Positions 34,278 through 44,721 are shown, numbered from the stretch's first letter. The stretch: DNA of 64,000 nt from Nitrobacter sp051535235 (GCF_051535235.1 NZ_JBPPLZ010000003.1:310001-374000); one strand, 5' to 3'. Notes: generated by a model from the letters alone, not told the origin. Made by a program: numbers and translations.

Positions 34278-37200
34278 ATGACCGGGATGGTTCGTGCCAT
34301 CGTCCTTTGTGCGGTGCTGGCGATTGGGCTGGTTTCGGCGCAGGCGGCGGATAAGGCGTTCAAGCGCGACGATCTCGCCGACGCGGCAATCAAGCTCGAG
34401 GCCCAGATCAAGAGCGAAGCCGGCACCATTGCCAAATCGGCCCCGACGCTGCGGACCGACGCCGACGCCGCCTTCAAGCGATCCGATTTCCGCAGCGGCC
34501 TTCAGATTCTCGGCCAGATCGCGGTCGTCGCGCCCAACGACAGCGGCAACTGGCTGCGGCTGGCACGGACGATTTTCCAGATCAAACCGGCCACGAGCCA
34601 GGAGCAGACCTTCCTGCTGGAGCGGGCTTCCACAGCCGCCTACATCGCCTATCAGCGTGCGCATGATCCGGGTGCCGAGGCCGACGCGCTGGCCGTTCTC
34701 GGCCGCACTTTTTCGGAACGCAAGCTGTGGCGTCCGGCGCTCGACACGCTGCGGCTGTCGCTCGATCTGCGCGAGGTCGCGGGCGTTCGCGAGCAGTACG
34801 AAAAGATGCGCGATGACCACGGCTTCCGGCTGCTTGATTACACCGTGGATTCGGACTCGGCCTCGCCGCGGATCTGCTTCCAGTTCTCGGAGGATCTTGC
34901 CAAGCGGACCGACTTTTCACCGTTTGTGGCGCTTGCCGGCACCGACCGTCCGGCGCTGTCGTCGGAGGACAAGCAGCTTTGCGTCGAGGGTCTCAAGCAC
35001 GGCGAGCGCTACAATATCAATCTGCGCGCCGGCCTGCCCTCGACGGTCAAGGAAAGCCTGCCCAAATCCGCGGAATTCAATGTCTATGTGCGGGACCGCA
35101 AGCCGTTCGTCCGCTTCACCGGCCGTGCCTATGTGCTGCCGCGCACCGGCCAGCGCGGCATTCCGCTGGTCAGCGTCAACACGCAAGCCGTGTCGGTGCA
35201 GGTGTTCCGGATCGGCGACCGCAACCTTATCAACACCGTCGTCGACAGCGACTTCCAGAAGACCCTCAGCGGCTATCAATTGTCGGACCTCGGCAACGAG
35301 CGCGGGGTCAAGGTCTGGTCGGGCGAGATTGCGACAGCCGTCACGCTGAACGCCGATGTGACGACCGCGTTCCCGGTCGACGAGGCACTCGGAAACCTGC
35401 AGCCCGGCGTCTATGTGATGACGGCCGCGCCCAAGGGTCCGGGTTCGGCGAGCGACGAGGAGTCCGGCTCGCTGGCGACCCAGTGGTTCATCGTCTCCGA
35501 TCTGGGCCTGACCGCCTATTCCGGCAATGACGGCATCCACGTCTTCGTCAATTCGCTGGCGACGACCGATGCGGTGAGCAAGGCGGACGTACGCCTGATC
35601 GCACGCAACAACGAGATCCTTGCGACACGAAAGACCGATGAGTCCGGTCATGCGCTGTTCGAGCCGGGTCTCGCCCGAGGCGAGGGCGGGCTGTCACCGG
35701 CGCTGCTGACGGTGAGCACCGACAAGGCCGATTATGCATTCCTCAGTCTGAAATCGAACGCGTTCGACCTGACTGACCGCGGCGTTTCTGGTCGAACGGT
35801 GCCCGAGGGCGCCGACGCTTTCGTTTATGCGGAGCGGGGGGTGTATCGTTCCGGGGAAACGGTCTTCCTCACGGCGCTGTTGCGCGACGGGCAGGGCAAT
35901 GCCGTGACCGGCGGGCCGCTGACGCTCGTGGTCGAACGGCCCGACGGGGTGGAATTCCGCCGTGCCGTACTGCCCGATCAGGGCGCCGGCGGGCGAAGCC
36001 TGAGCCTGCCGCTCAACTCGGCCGTGCCCACCGGGACATGGCGGGTTCGCGCCTTTACCGACCCGAAGGGGCGATCCGTCGGCGAAACCACCTTCATGGT
36101 GGAAGATTATGTGCCGGACAGGATCGAATTCGACTTAACAACCAAGGCAAAGCAGATCACTGCTGAGGCTCCGGTCGAACTCAAGGTCAATGGCCATTTC
36201 CTCTACGGTGCGCCGGCATCCGGGTTGCAACTCGAAGGCGATATGCTGGTGGCTCCTGCCGAGAGCCGCCCGGGTTATGCCGGCTATCAGTTCGGCGTCG
36301 CCGATGACGAGGAGAGCGCCAGCAACGAGCGCACGCCGATCGAGAACCTGCCCGAAGCCGATGCAAACGGCGTCGCCACATTCCCGGTCAGTCTTGCCGC
36401 GCCACCGTCATCGACCCGCCCACAGGAAGCGCAGATTTTCATTCGCATGGCGGAAGCGGGCGGGCGCGCGGTCGAGCGGAAGCTCGTGCTTCCGGTCGCC
36501 CCGGCCGCAGCCATGATCGGCGTGAAGCCCCTGTTCGCCGACAGGAACGTCGCCGAAGGCGACAAGGCCGGATTCGATGTCGCGTTCGTCGCGCCGGACG
36601 GCACCTCGCTCGCACGCGATGGCCTGCGTTATGAACTGCTCAAGCTCGAAAGCAGATATCAGTGGTATCGCCAGGATTCGGCGTGGGAATACGAGCCTGT
36701 GAAATCGACCAGGCGCGTCGCTGACGGCGACCTCTCGATTGTCTCGAACAAGCCCGCGCGGATCGAATTTTCTCCCCAGCCCGGACGCTACCGGCTGGAT
36801 GTCAAATCGACCGATCCAAACGGTCCGCTGACGTCGGTTCAGTTCGATGTCGGCTGGTATTCCGACGGCAGCGCCGACACGCCCGATCTTTTGGAAACCT
36901 CGATCGACAAACCGGACTACCAGTCCGGTGATACCATGACCGTGTCAGTCAACGCCCGGACCGCCGGTAAACTCACGATCAACGTTCTCGGCGATCGGCT
37001 GCTGACCACCCGGACCACGGACGTCAAGGAAGGCACCTCGCAGGTCAAAATCCCGATCGGCAAGGATTGGGGTACAGGTGCCTATGTGGTGGCGACGCTG
37101 CGCCGGCCGCTCGACGTTGAAGCCCGGCGGATGCCGGGCCGCGCGATCGGCATCAAATGGTTCGGCATCGACAAGACGGCGCGTACGCTGTCGGTCAGCC

Positions 37201-39497
37201 TGTCGCCGCCGACACTGGTGCGGCCGTCGACGACGCTGAAGCTGCCTGTGAGGATCGGCGGTCTAAACCCCGGCGAGGATGCCAAGATCGTGGTAGCCGC
37301 CGTCGATGTCGGCATTCTCAATCTCACCGGCTACAAGCCGCCCGCGCCGGACGACTATTATCTCGGCCAGCGCCGCATGACCTCGGAAATTCGCGATCTC
37401 TACGGACAGTTGATCGATGGCATGCAGGGGACGCGCGGCCAGCTCCGGACCGGTGGCGATTCGGCGGGAGCTGAGTTGCAGGGCAGCCCGCCGACGCAAA
37501 AGCCGCTCGCGCTTTATTCCGGCATCGTGACGGTGGCGGCGGACGGCACCGCCGAGATCAGCTTCGATATTCCGGAATTCGCCGGCACCGCGCGCGTGAT
37601 GGCGGTCGCCTGGAGCGCGACCAAACTGGGGCGAGCGACCGTCGACGTCACCGTGCGCGATCCGGTCGTGCTGACGGCGACCTTGCCGCGCTTCCTGCTC
37701 ACCGGCGACCAGGGGACCATGAGTTTCGACCTGGACAACGTCGAGGGCGCGCCGGGCGACTACACCGTGAACGTAAAAACCTCCGGCCCCGTCAAAATGG
37801 CGGGCAATCCCGCGACTACCATCAAGCTCGCGGCGAAGCAGCGCGGCTCGATGGCGCTGGCGCTCAATGCCGGCGGGGCCGCCGGCACCGCGCAATTCGA
37901 CGTCGACATCAAGGGACCGAACGGCCTGACGCTGGCGCGGCACTACGATCTCGACGTCAAGCCCGCGACGCAGATCCTGGCGCGCCGCTCGGTCCGCACG
38001 TTGGCGAAAGGCGAGAGCCTGACGCTGACCTCAGACATGTTCTCCGACCTCGTGCCGGGAACGGGGGGCGTATCGATGTCCGTCGGCCTGTCGTCGGCGC
38101 TGGACGCGGCGACCGTCCTCAAAGCCCTCGATCGTTATCCGTTCGGCTGTTCCGAGCAGATCGCCAGCCGCGCGATGCCGCTGCTGTATGTCAACGACCT
38201 TGCGGCCGGCGCGCACCTCGCGATGGACACGAGCGTCGACGACCGTATCAAGAGTTCGATCGACCGCCTGTTGGCGCGGCAAGGCTCGAACGGCTCGTTC
38301 GGCTTGTGGTCATCAGGCGGCGACGATCCGTGGCTCGACGCCTATGTCACCGACTTCCTGACCCGTGCCCGCGAAAAGGGATTTGCGGTCCCAGATTCCG
38401 TGTTCAAGAGCGCGCTGGATCGCGTTCGCAATTCTGTGGTGAATGCATCAGAGCCGGAGAAGGACGGCGGCCGTGATCTGGCTTACGGACTTTACGTTCT
38501 CGCCAGGAACGGGACCGCGCCGGTCGGAGACCTCCGCTATCTCGCCGATACCAAGCTGGATAATCTGGCGACGCCGATCGCCAAGGCGCAACTGGCTGCG
38601 GCGCTAGCACTTGTGGGCGACCGGGCGCGAGCGGAGCGCGTCTACGCGGCGGCGGCCGAAAGCCTCGCGCCGAAACCCGCCATCGAGTTCGGCCGCACGG
38701 ATTACGGTTCGGCGCTGCGCGATGCTGCGGCGCTGGTGTCGCTCGCAGGCGAAGGCAACGCACCGCGTGCCACGGTGACGCAGGCGGTGCAGCGCGTCGA
38801 GGCGGCGCGCGGACTGACGCCCTCAACCTCGACGCAGGAGAATGCCTGGCTGGTTCTGGCGGCGAGGGCGCTTGCGAAGGAAACCATGTCGCTCGACGTC
38901 GCCGGTGCTCCGGTCAAGACCGCGCTCTATCGCAGCTACAAGGCGGATGAGATGACGGGCAAGCCGATCAGGATCACCAACACCGGCGATGCCCCGGTAC
39001 AGGCGGTGGTTTCCGTTGCCGGCGCGCCGGCGACTCCGGAACCGGCGACATCGAACGGCTTTGCGATCGAGCGAAACTATTTCACTCTCGACGGGACGCC
39101 TGCGGATCCGGCTCAGGCCAGACAGAACGACCGGTTCGCCGTTGTTCTCAAGATCACGGAGGCCAAGCCCGCCTACGGTCACATCATGGTGGCCGACTAT
39201 CTTCCGGCAGGTTTCGAGATCGACAATCCCCACCTGGTGTCGTCCGGCGACACCGGCACGCTCGACTGGATCGAGGATGGCCAGCAGGCGGTCAACACCG
39301 AATTCCGCGACGATCGGTTCACCGCGGCCTTCGATCGCGCCGGCAACGACAAGGCGGTATTCACCGTCGCCTATATCGTGCGGGCGGTATCGCCGGGCAA
39401 GTACGTTCTGCCGCAGGCCTATGTCGAGGACATGTACAATCCCTCGCGCTACGGGCGCACAGGTACCGGCCGCGTCGAGGTTCATCCCGCGAAATGA
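34278..39497 (+). CDS. yfhM: Bacterial alpha-2-macroglobulin
   Basis: A 1739-residue periplasmic protease-trapping protein. A signal peptide (MVRAIVLCAVLAIGLVSAQAA) is followed by tandem macroglobulin beta-sandwich domains, including VYAERGVYRSGETVFLTALL, then the thioester domain with the CSEQ motif (YPFGCSEQIASRAMPLLY, Cys near residue 1291) and the helical TED barrel (GSFGLWSSGGDDPWLDAYVT). The Cys-x-Glu-Gln shows the active thioester form rather than the thioester-less YfaS type. The next gene, pbpC, starts within its stop (ATGA), matching the classic yfhM-pbpC pair that is thought to protect and repair the cell wall under attack. Confidence 0.93.
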   Translation: MTGMVRAIVLCAVLAIGLVSAQAADKAFKRDDLADAAIKLEAQIKSEAGTIAKSAPTLRTDADAAFKRSDFRSGLQILGQIAVVAPNDSGNWLRLARTIFQIKPATSQEQTFLLERASTAAYIAYQRAHDPGAEADALAVLGRTFSERKLWRPALDTLRLSLDLREVAGVREQYEKMRDDHGFRLLDYTVDSDSASPRICFQFSEDLAKRTDFSPFVALAGTDRPALSSEDKQLCVEGLKHGERYNINLRAGLPSTVKESLPKSAEFNVYVRDRKPFVRFTGRAYVLPRTGQRGIPLVSVNTQAVSVQVFRIGDRNLINTVVDSDFQKTLSGYQLSDLGNERGVKVWSGEIATAVTLNADVTTAFPVDEALGNLQPGVYVMTAAPKGPGSASDEESGSLATQWFIVSDLGLTAYSGNDGIHVFVNSLATTDAVSKADVRLIARNNEILATRKTDESGHALFEPGLARGEGGLSPALLTVSTDKADYAFLSLKSNAFDLTDRGVSGRTVPEGADAFVYAERGVYRSGETVFLTALLRDGQGNAVTGGPLTLVVERPDGVEFRRAVLPDQGAGGRSLSLPLNSAVPTGTWRVRAFTDPKGRSVGETTFMVEDYVPDRIEFDLTTKAKQITAEAPVELKVNGHFLYGAPASGLQLEGDMLVAPAESRPGYAGYQFGVADDEESASNERTPIENLPEADANGVATFPVSLAAPPSSTRPQEAQIFIRMAEAGGRAVERKLVLPVAPAAAMIGVKPLFADRNVAEGDKAGFDVAFVAPDGTSLARDGLRYELLKLESRYQWYRQDSAWEYEPVKSTRRVADGDLSIVSNKPARIEFSPQPGRYRLDVKSTDPNGPLTSVQFDVGWYSDGSADTPDLLETSIDKPDYQSGDTMTVSVNARTAGKLTINVLGDRLLTTRTTDVKEGTSQVKIPIGKDWGTGAYVVATLRRPLDVEARRMPGRAIGIKWFGIDKTARTLSVSLSPPTLVRPSTTLKLPVRIGGLNPGEDAKIVVAAVDVGILNLTGYKPPAPDDYYLGQRRMTSEIRDLYGQLIDGMQGTRGQLRTGGDSAGAELQGSPPTQKPLALYSGIVTVAADGTAEISFDIPEFAGTARVMAVAWSATKLGRATVDVTVRDPVVLTATLPRFLLTGDQGTMSFDLDNVEGAPGDYTVNVKTSGPVKMAGNPATTIKLAAKQRGSMALALNAGGAAGTAQFDVDIKGPNGLTLARHYDLDVKPATQILARRSVRTLAKGESLTLTSDMFSDLVPGTGGVSMSVGLSSALDAATVLKALDRYPFGCSEQIASRAMPLLYVNDLAAGAHLAMDTSVDDRIKSSIDRLLARQGSNGSFGLWSSGGDDPWLDAYVTDFLTRAREKGFAVPDSVFKSALDRVRNSVVNASEPEKDGGRDLAYGLYVLARNGTAPVGDLRYLADTKLDNLATPIAKAQLAAALALVGDRARAERVYAAAAESLAPKPAIEFGRTDYGSALRDAAALVSLAGEGNAPRATVTQAVQRVEAARGLTPSTSTQENAWLVLAARALAKETMSLDVAGAPVKTALYRSYKADEMTGKPIRITNTGDAPVQAVVSVAGAPATPEPATSNGFAIERNYFTLDGTPADPAQARQNDRFAVVLKITEAKPAYGHIMVADYLPAGFEIDNPHLVSSGDTGTLDWIEDGQQAVNTEFRDDRFTAAFDRAGNDKAVFTVAYIVRAVSPGKYVLPQAYVEDMYNPSRYGRTGTGRVEVHPAK

Positions 39498-41617
39498 GTG
39501 TATCCGGCACCACAGCGACGACGACACGGCCGCGCAGCTTTCGACGCGTGAAGCTGGCGGCCTTGGTTATCGCTGTCGTGGTGGTTGTGACTGGGGCCGC
39601 GGCGGCGGGCTGGATCGCCTCGCTGGGCCCTCTGCCGCTGGCGGAGGCGCGCGAGGTCTCGACCACGGTGCTCGATCGCAACGGAAAATTGTTGCGCGCC
39701 TTCGCCATGGCCGATGGCCGGTGGCGGTTGCCGGTCGACGCAAGGACCGACGTCGATCCCGGATATCTCAACCTGCTGCTGGGTTATGAGGACCAGCGCT
39801 TCTATTCGCACGCAGGCGTCGATCCGCTCGCGCTCGGGCGAGCCGCGCTGCAACTCCTGACCCGCGGCCACATCGTCTCGGGCGGATCGACCATCACCAT
39901 GCAGCTTGCCCGGCTGATCGAACCGCGCCGCCGACGTTCGATCCACGCCAAGCTGCGTCAGATCGTGCGCGCATTCGAGCTTGAGCACGAACTCTCCAAG
40001 GATGAAATCCTCAACCTGTATCTGACGCTTGCGCCGTTCGGCGGCAATCTCGAGGGCATTCGCGCGGCCTCCATCGCCTATTTCGGGAAGGAGCCGAAGC
40101 GGTTGTCGCTCGCGGAGTCGGCGCTGCTCGTGGCCTTGCCGCAATCGCCGGAAAGGCGTCGTCTCGACCGGCATCCGACGGCCGCGCGCGCAGCCCGCGA
40201 CCGCGTGCTCGAACGCATGGTCGAGGAGTCGCGCATCTCGGCGGAAGATGCCGCGCAGGCCAAGACGGTGCCGGTCAGGCGCATGCGAAACCCGTTTCCG
40301 ATGCTGGCGCCGCATTCGACCGATCGGGCGCTGGCGACGGTCAGGGGTTCCAATGTCATCCGCCTCACGCTCGAATCCGGATTGCAGCGAGCGCTCGAAG
40401 CGCTGGCGCGGGATCGCGCGGCCGCGCTCGGGCCCGACATTTCCATCGGGATCATCGCGGTCGACAACGCCACCGGCGACGTGCTGGCTCATGTCGGCTC
40501 CGCCGACTATTTCGACGAACGCCGCGCCGGGCAGGTGGATATGACGCAGGCCGTGCGCTCGCCGGGATCGACGCTGAAGCCGTTTATCTATGGGCTGGCG
40601 TTCGAAGACGGATTCGTTCACCCGGATAGCCTGATCGACGACCGCCCGGTCCGGTTCGGCAGCTACGCGCCGGAAAACTTCGACATGACGTTTCAGGGCA
40701 CGGTCGCGGTACGCCGCGCCCTGCAATTGTCGCTCAACGTTCCGGCGATCGAACTGCTCGACCGGGTCGGCGCCAGCCGGTTGTCGTCACGGCTGAAACA
40801 GGCCGGCACGGGCCTGGTGCTGCCGAAGGACGAGGTTCCGGGGCTGGCGATGGGACTCGGCGGCGTCGGGGTGACGCTGCATGACCTGGTGCAGGCCTAT
40901 TCCGGCATTCCGAGGCTGGGCAGCGTGTTGTCCTTGCGTGAAATCGTGCGCGACGACGGCGGCGATCGGGAGCCTTTGCGGCTGATGGATGCGGTCGCGG
41001 CATGGCAGGTCGGCAACGTCCTGTTGGGGACGCCGCCGCCGGAAAACGCGGTTAGGAACCGGATCGCCTTCAAGACCGGCACCAGTTACAGCTATCGCGA
41101 TGCGTGGTCCGTCGGCTTCGACGGCCGCATGACAGTCGGCGTCTGGGTCGGGCGTCCGGACGGCGCGCCGGTATCCGGTCTGATCGGGCGCGTGGCAGCC
41201 GCGCCAGTCTTGTTCGATGCTTTTGCTCGTACCGGCAAGCTGCTGGCGCCATTGCCGAAAGCTCCACGTGGAACCCTGATCGCCGCCAATGCAAAGCTGC
41301 CTCTGCCGTTGCGGCGATTTCGCCCCGCGGGTGAACTGATCCGGACCAGTAACGAGCACACGCTCCGCATCCAGTTTCCGCTGAACGGCTCGCGGATCGA
41401 TGCCGGAGGCGGGGACGGCACAAAATTGTCCGCGCTGCCGGTGAAGGTCGCCGGCGGCGTCTTTCCGATGACCATGCTGGTCAACGGGAAATCAGTCGGA
41501 GAAATCGAAAGAAACCGGCGTCGGGGGATGATCGAACCGCCCGGACCCGGCTTTGTCCGGCTGACCGTTATGGACGCTGCTGGCGCGGCGGACACAGTTA
41601 CGATCAGAATTCAATAG
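39494..41617 (+). CDS. pbpC: Penicillin-binding protein 1C
   Basis: A 707-residue bifunctional peptidoglycan synthase. One N-terminal membrane anchor (LAALVIAVVVVVTGAAAAGW), then the GT51 transglycosylase domain (EDQRFYSHAGVDPLALGRAA, GGSTITMQLARL), and the transpeptidase domain with SPGSTLKPF (SxxK), the SLN motif (LSLNVPAIELL) and KTGTSYSYRDAW (KTG box). The C-terminal BiPBP_C-type beta domain (IQFPLNGSRIDAGGGDGTKL) is typical of PbpC. Coupled by ATGA overlap to the macroglobulin gene. In E. coli PBP1C acts mainly as a transglycosylase. Confidence 0.94.
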   Translation: MSVSGTTATTTRPRSFRRVKLAALVIAVVVVVTGAAAAGWIASLGPLPLAEAREVSTTVLDRNGKLLRAFAMADGRWRLPVDARTDVDPGYLNLLLGYEDQRFYSHAGVDPLALGRAALQLLTRGHIVSGGSTITMQLARLIEPRRRRSIHAKLRQIVRAFELEHELSKDEILNLYLTLAPFGGNLEGIRAASIAYFGKEPKRLSLAESALLVALPQSPERRRLDRHPTAARAARDRVLERMVEESRISAEDAAQAKTVPVRRMRNPFPMLAPHSTDRALATVRGSNVIRLTLESGLQRALEALARDRAAALGPDISIGIIAVDNATGDVLAHVGSADYFDERRAGQVDMTQAVRSPGSTLKPFIYGLAFEDGFVHPDSLIDDRPVRFGSYAPENFDMTFQGTVAVRRALQLSLNVPAIELLDRVGASRLSSRLKQAGTGLVLPKDEVPGLAMGLGGVGVTLHDLVQAYSGIPRLGSVLSLREIVRDDGGDREPLRLMDAVAAWQVGNVLLGTPPPENAVRNRIAFKTGTSYSYRDAWSVGFDGRMTVGVWVGRPDGAPVSGLIGRVAAAPVLFDAFARTGKLLAPLPKAPRGTLIAANAKLPLPLRRFRPAGELIRTSNEHTLRIQFPLNGSRIDAGGGDGTKLSALPVKVAGGVFPMTMLVNGKSVGEIERNRRRGMIEPPGPGFVRLTVMDAAGAADTVTIRIQ

Positions 41618-41669
41618 TGACGGGCTAAGCGGTTGTCCCTGCGTTGGGTTCAGCGTATGCGGAGCCTCC

Positions 41670-43412
41670 ATGGCTGAGACCCTTTCCCGTCCCCGATTTG
41701 GACAAGCGCGCGAACCGAAAACCCCGGTGAATCCGGGGCGTGGGCTGGCATTCGTGATCGACTTCGTAGCCGCCCGACACGTCAGGTCGGTGCTCTTTCT
41801 GACCATCGTCGGCCTGCTGTTCTTTCTGCCCGGCTTCTTCAACATTCCGCCGATCGACCGCGACGAGCCCCGTTTCGCGCAGGCGACCAAACAGATGGTC
41901 GAGACCGGCGATTTCGTCGACATCCGTTTCCAGGACGAGGTGCGTTACAAGAAGCCGGTCGGCATTTACTGGCTGCAGGCCGCCGCCGTCGAAACGGCGT
42001 CGTCGCTCGGATTGCCGCGCGCGCAGATCCGTATCTGGCTGTACCGCGTCCCATCCCTGATCGGCGCGATCGGCGCGGTGCTTCTGACGTACTGGACGGC
42101 ACTCGCCTTCGCGTCGCGTCGGGGCGCGGTCCTGGCCGGCCTGATGATGTGCAGTTCGGTATTACTCGGAGTGGAAGCGCGGCTCGCAAAGACCGACGCC
42201 ATGCTGCTGCTGACCGTCGTTGCCGCGATGGGTGCGCTCGCGCGGGTTTATCTGTCGTGGCAGAGGAGCGGAAACCTCGAACGGCCGTCCTGGACACATC
42301 CGGCGATCTTCTGGACGGCGCTCGCCGGCGGAATTCTGCTCAAGGGTCCGTTGATCCTGATGTTTGTCGGACTGACGGTCGGAACCGTCGTCATTCTCGA
42401 TCGCTCGGCGGCGTGGCTGAGGCGTTTGCAGCCTGTCTGGGGGCTGATGTGGATGCTGGTCCTCGTCATGCCGTGGTTCGTCGCGATTTTCCTGCGCGCC
42501 GGCGATACGTTTTTTGCGGACTCGATCGGCGGCGACATGCTGAGCAAACTGGCGGCGCAGGAATCACATGGAGCGCCCCCCGGAACCTACTTCCTGCTGT
42601 TCTGGATTACGTTCTGGCCCGGCGCCCCTCTGGCGGGGTTGGCTGCGCCCGCCGTCTGGCGCATGCGCCGCGAGCCGGAAGTGCGGTTTCTGCTGGCGTG
42701 GCTGATTCCATCATGGATCGTGTTCGAACTGGTCCTGACCAAACTGCCGCACTACGTGCTGCCGCTTTATCCGGCCATCGCGATCCTGTCGGTCTGGGCG
42801 CTGGAGCGCCGCGTGCTGTCCATATCCTGGCTCAGGAAGGGCACCGCGTGGTGGTTCGCCATCCCGGCGATCACCCTGGTGCTCGCGGTCATCGCGACCA
42901 TTACCCTGACGCGTCAACCCGTGTTTCTGGCGTGGCCCTTTGCCGCCGCGGCCCTGATCTCCGGATTGTTCGCATGGTGGCTTTATGACGACGGCAATGC
43001 GGAACGTTCCTTGCTGAATGCGGTCTTGGCGGCGCTTTTTCTCAGCGCATCGGTCTACGGAATTATTGTCGCGGCGCTGACGCCGCTGTTTCCGAGTCCC
43101 GAAGTCGCACGCGCGCTGCGAAATGTCGAGTGCATAGGGCCGAAAGTGGCGGCTGCGGGTTACCACGAGCCAAGCCTCGTCTTCATGACCGGAACGTCGA
43201 CGTTATTGACCGATGGCCCCGGTGCGGCCGATTTCCTCGGTCACGGAAGCTGCCGGTTCGCGCTCGTCGAATCCCGTTCCGAACGAGCATTCGCGCAGCG
43301 CGCCGAAGCGATCGGCTTGCGCTACAACGTCGCGACGCGCATCGACGGCTATAACTTCTCGCAGGGCAAGACGATTTCGATCGCCATCTTCCGCTCCGAG
43401 GGAACGCGTTAG
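41670..43412 (+). CDS. ArnT/PMT-like membrane glycosyltransferase
   Basis: A 580-residue GT39/PMT-family protein with about ten or more membrane helices. The catalytic loop IDRDEPRFAQATKQM is the conserved D-E motif of ArnT and related transferases, followed by GDFVDIRFQDEVRYKKPVGI split around YKKPVGIYWLQA, which is also typical. It should move a sugar from an undecaprenyl- or polyprenyl-phosphate carrier to lipid A or another acceptor at the periplasmic face. The downstream GT2 and LABN genes complete a small envelope operon. The sugar is unknown (mannose, galacturonate or aminoarabinose are the options). Confidence 0.85.
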   Translation: MAETLSRPRFGQAREPKTPVNPGRGLAFVIDFVAARHVRSVLFLTIVGLLFFLPGFFNIPPIDRDEPRFAQATKQMVETGDFVDIRFQDEVRYKKPVGIYWLQAAAVETASSLGLPRAQIRIWLYRVPSLIGAIGAVLLTYWTALAFASRRGAVLAGLMMCSSVLLGVEARLAKTDAMLLLTVVAAMGALARVYLSWQRSGNLERPSWTHPAIFWTALAGGILLKGPLILMFVGLTVGTVVILDRSAAWLRRLQPVWGLMWMLVLVMPWFVAIFLRAGDTFFADSIGGDMLSKLAAQESHGAPPGTYFLLFWITFWPGAPLAGLAAPAVWRMRREPEVRFLLAWLIPSWIVFELVLTKLPHYVLPLYPAIAILSVWALERRVLSISWLRKGTAWWFAIPAITLVLAVIATITLTRQPVFLAWPFAAAALISGLFAWWLYDDGNAERSLLNAVLAALFLSASVYGIIVAALTPLFPSPEVARALRNVECIGPKVAAAGYHEPSLVFMTGTSTLLTDGPGAADFLGHGSCRFALVESRSERAFAQRAEAIGLRYNVATRIDGYNFSQGKTISIAIFRSEGTR

Positions 43413-43460
43413 AGCATGATCCCGAAAAGTGGAAACCGGTTCTCGGAAAAGATCATGCTC
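43412..43460. repeat. Rhizobiales palindromic intergenic repeat
   Basis: GAGCATGATC and its complement GATCATGCTC bound 49 bases containing CCGAAAAGTGGAAACCGGTT. This is a very common small repeat between genes in Rhizobiales. It begins at the last base of the ArnT-like stop codon. Confidence 0.85.
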
Positions 43461-43624
43461 AAACAAAAAATAAACGACGAGTCTGATTCAACGCAGTTGA
43501 AACAGACACTAAGATATTTCGCGAAAGGCCCAAAAGAGTTGCCCCCGGCGCTTGCGCGCCATAAGAAGCGGACGCGGCCAGACCACTTTGGCGCGGGGTT
43601 CTGACCGGCGGACCAATCGGAACA

Positions 43625-44386
43625 GTGAACGACGACATGCCCAACAGCACGCCTGCGCCGACTGTGTCCATTGTTGTGCCCGTGCGCAACGAGGCGGACA
43701 ATGTCGCGCCCCTTGTGGAGGAGATCGCCGCCGCGCTCGACGGACGATGGAATTACGAAATCGTCTACGTCAATGACGGCTCGACCGACGCGACCGGTGA
43801 ACGTCTGTCGGAGATCATGGCGCGGCGCGGCAGCGTTCGTCAGATCCGCCACGAAAAATCGTCAGGACAATCGGCGGCGATCCGCACCGGGGTGCGCGCG
43901 GCGCGCGGCACGATCGTTGCGACGCTGGATGGCGACGGCCAGAACAATCCGGCGTTCCTGCCCGAGCTGATAACCGCCATCGAGAACGGCGGCATACGTA
44001 TTGGTCTTGCCGCCGGCCAGCGCGTCGGACGCAAGGATACCGGATTCAAGAAATTCCAGTCGCGGATCGCCAACGGAGTACGAAGCCGCGTTCTGAGCGA
44101 CGGCACGCGCGACACCGGCTGCGGATTGAAAGCCTTGCGGCGCGAGGTGTTCCTGTCACTGCCTTACTTCGATGGCCTGCACCGGTTTCTGCCGGCGCTG
44201 GTGCGGCGGGAAGGCTATGACATCGCCTATGTCGACGTGACCGATCGGCCACGACGTTCGGGCGTATCGAATTACGGCTTCTTCGATCGCCTGTGGATCG
44301 GAATCATGGACCTCGCCGGTGTGTGGTGGCTGATCCGCCGGAAAAAATCCACGCCCGTTGCAACCGAGATCATGAGACATGACTGA
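43625..44386 (+). CDS. GT2 family glycosyltransferase (polyprenyl-phosphate sugar synthase-like)
   Basis: A 253-residue GT2 enzyme. PTVSIVVPVRNEADNVAPLV is the nucleotide-sugar-binding start, VYVNDGSTDATGERL and ATLDGDGQNNPAFLPELI carry the DxD-type metal motif, and DTGCGLKALRREVF with FLPALVRREGYDIAYVDV is typical of dolichol-phosphate-mannose-synthase and ArnC-like proteins. It lacks the C-terminal membrane helices of ArnC, so it is closer to the short DPM1 form. It probably loads a sugar onto undecaprenyl phosphate for the ArnT-like transferase. The GTG at 43625 is the longest start; an ATG at 43637 is nearly as likely. Confidence 0.85.
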   Translation: MNDDMPNSTPAPTVSIVVPVRNEADNVAPLVEEIAAALDGRWNYEIVYVNDGSTDATGERLSEIMARRGSVRQIRHEKSSGQSAAIRTGVRAARGTIVATLDGDGQNNPAFLPELITAIENGGIRIGLAAGQRVGRKDTGFKKFQSRIANGVRSRVLSDGTRDTGCGLKALRREVFLSLPYFDGLHRFLPALVRREGYDIAYVDVTDRPRRSGVSNYGFFDRLWIGIMDLAGVWWLIRRKKSTPVATEIMRHD

Positions 44387-44702
44387 TACGGTCGGTATGC
44401 TGTCCAGCTATCTCTACGATGTGTTCGTCACCAAGTTCGACGGCTGGGTCGTGCTCGGATTCGTGGCGCAGGCGCTCTTCACGATGCGGTTCGTCGTGCA
44501 GTGGATCGCCTCCGAACGCGCGCGAAAAAGCGTGATCCCGGTCGCGTTCTGGTTTTTCTCGATCGGAGGCGGTACGCTTCTTCTGGCTTACGCGCTGTAC
44601 CGACGCGATCCGGTGTTCATCGCTGGCCAGGCTCTCGGACTTGTGGTGTATTTCCGTAACGTCTACTTCATCATCCTCAACGGACGTCAGTCATCGACCT
44701 GA
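44379..44702 (+). CDS. LABN domain membrane protein (lipid A biosynthesis N-terminal type)
   Basis: A 107-residue protein with three membrane segments. The pattern GFVAQALFTMRFVVQWIASE and SVIPVAFWFFSIGGGTLLLA then GLVVYFRNVYFI is the LABN domain, found at the N-terminus of some LpxB proteins and as stand-alone proteins beside ArnT/DPM-like genes. It overlaps the GT2 stop by eight bases, so the two are co-translated. Its likely role is in the flipping or handling of the lipid-linked sugar; exact function unknown. Confidence 0.85.
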   Translation: MTDTVGMLSSYLYDVFVTKFDGWVVLGFVAQALFTMRFVVQWIASERARKSVIPVAFWFFSIGGGTLLLAYALYRRDPVFIAGQALGLVVYFRNVYFIILNGRQSST

Positions 44703-44721
44703 ACCGTGTCTGTTATAGCGA

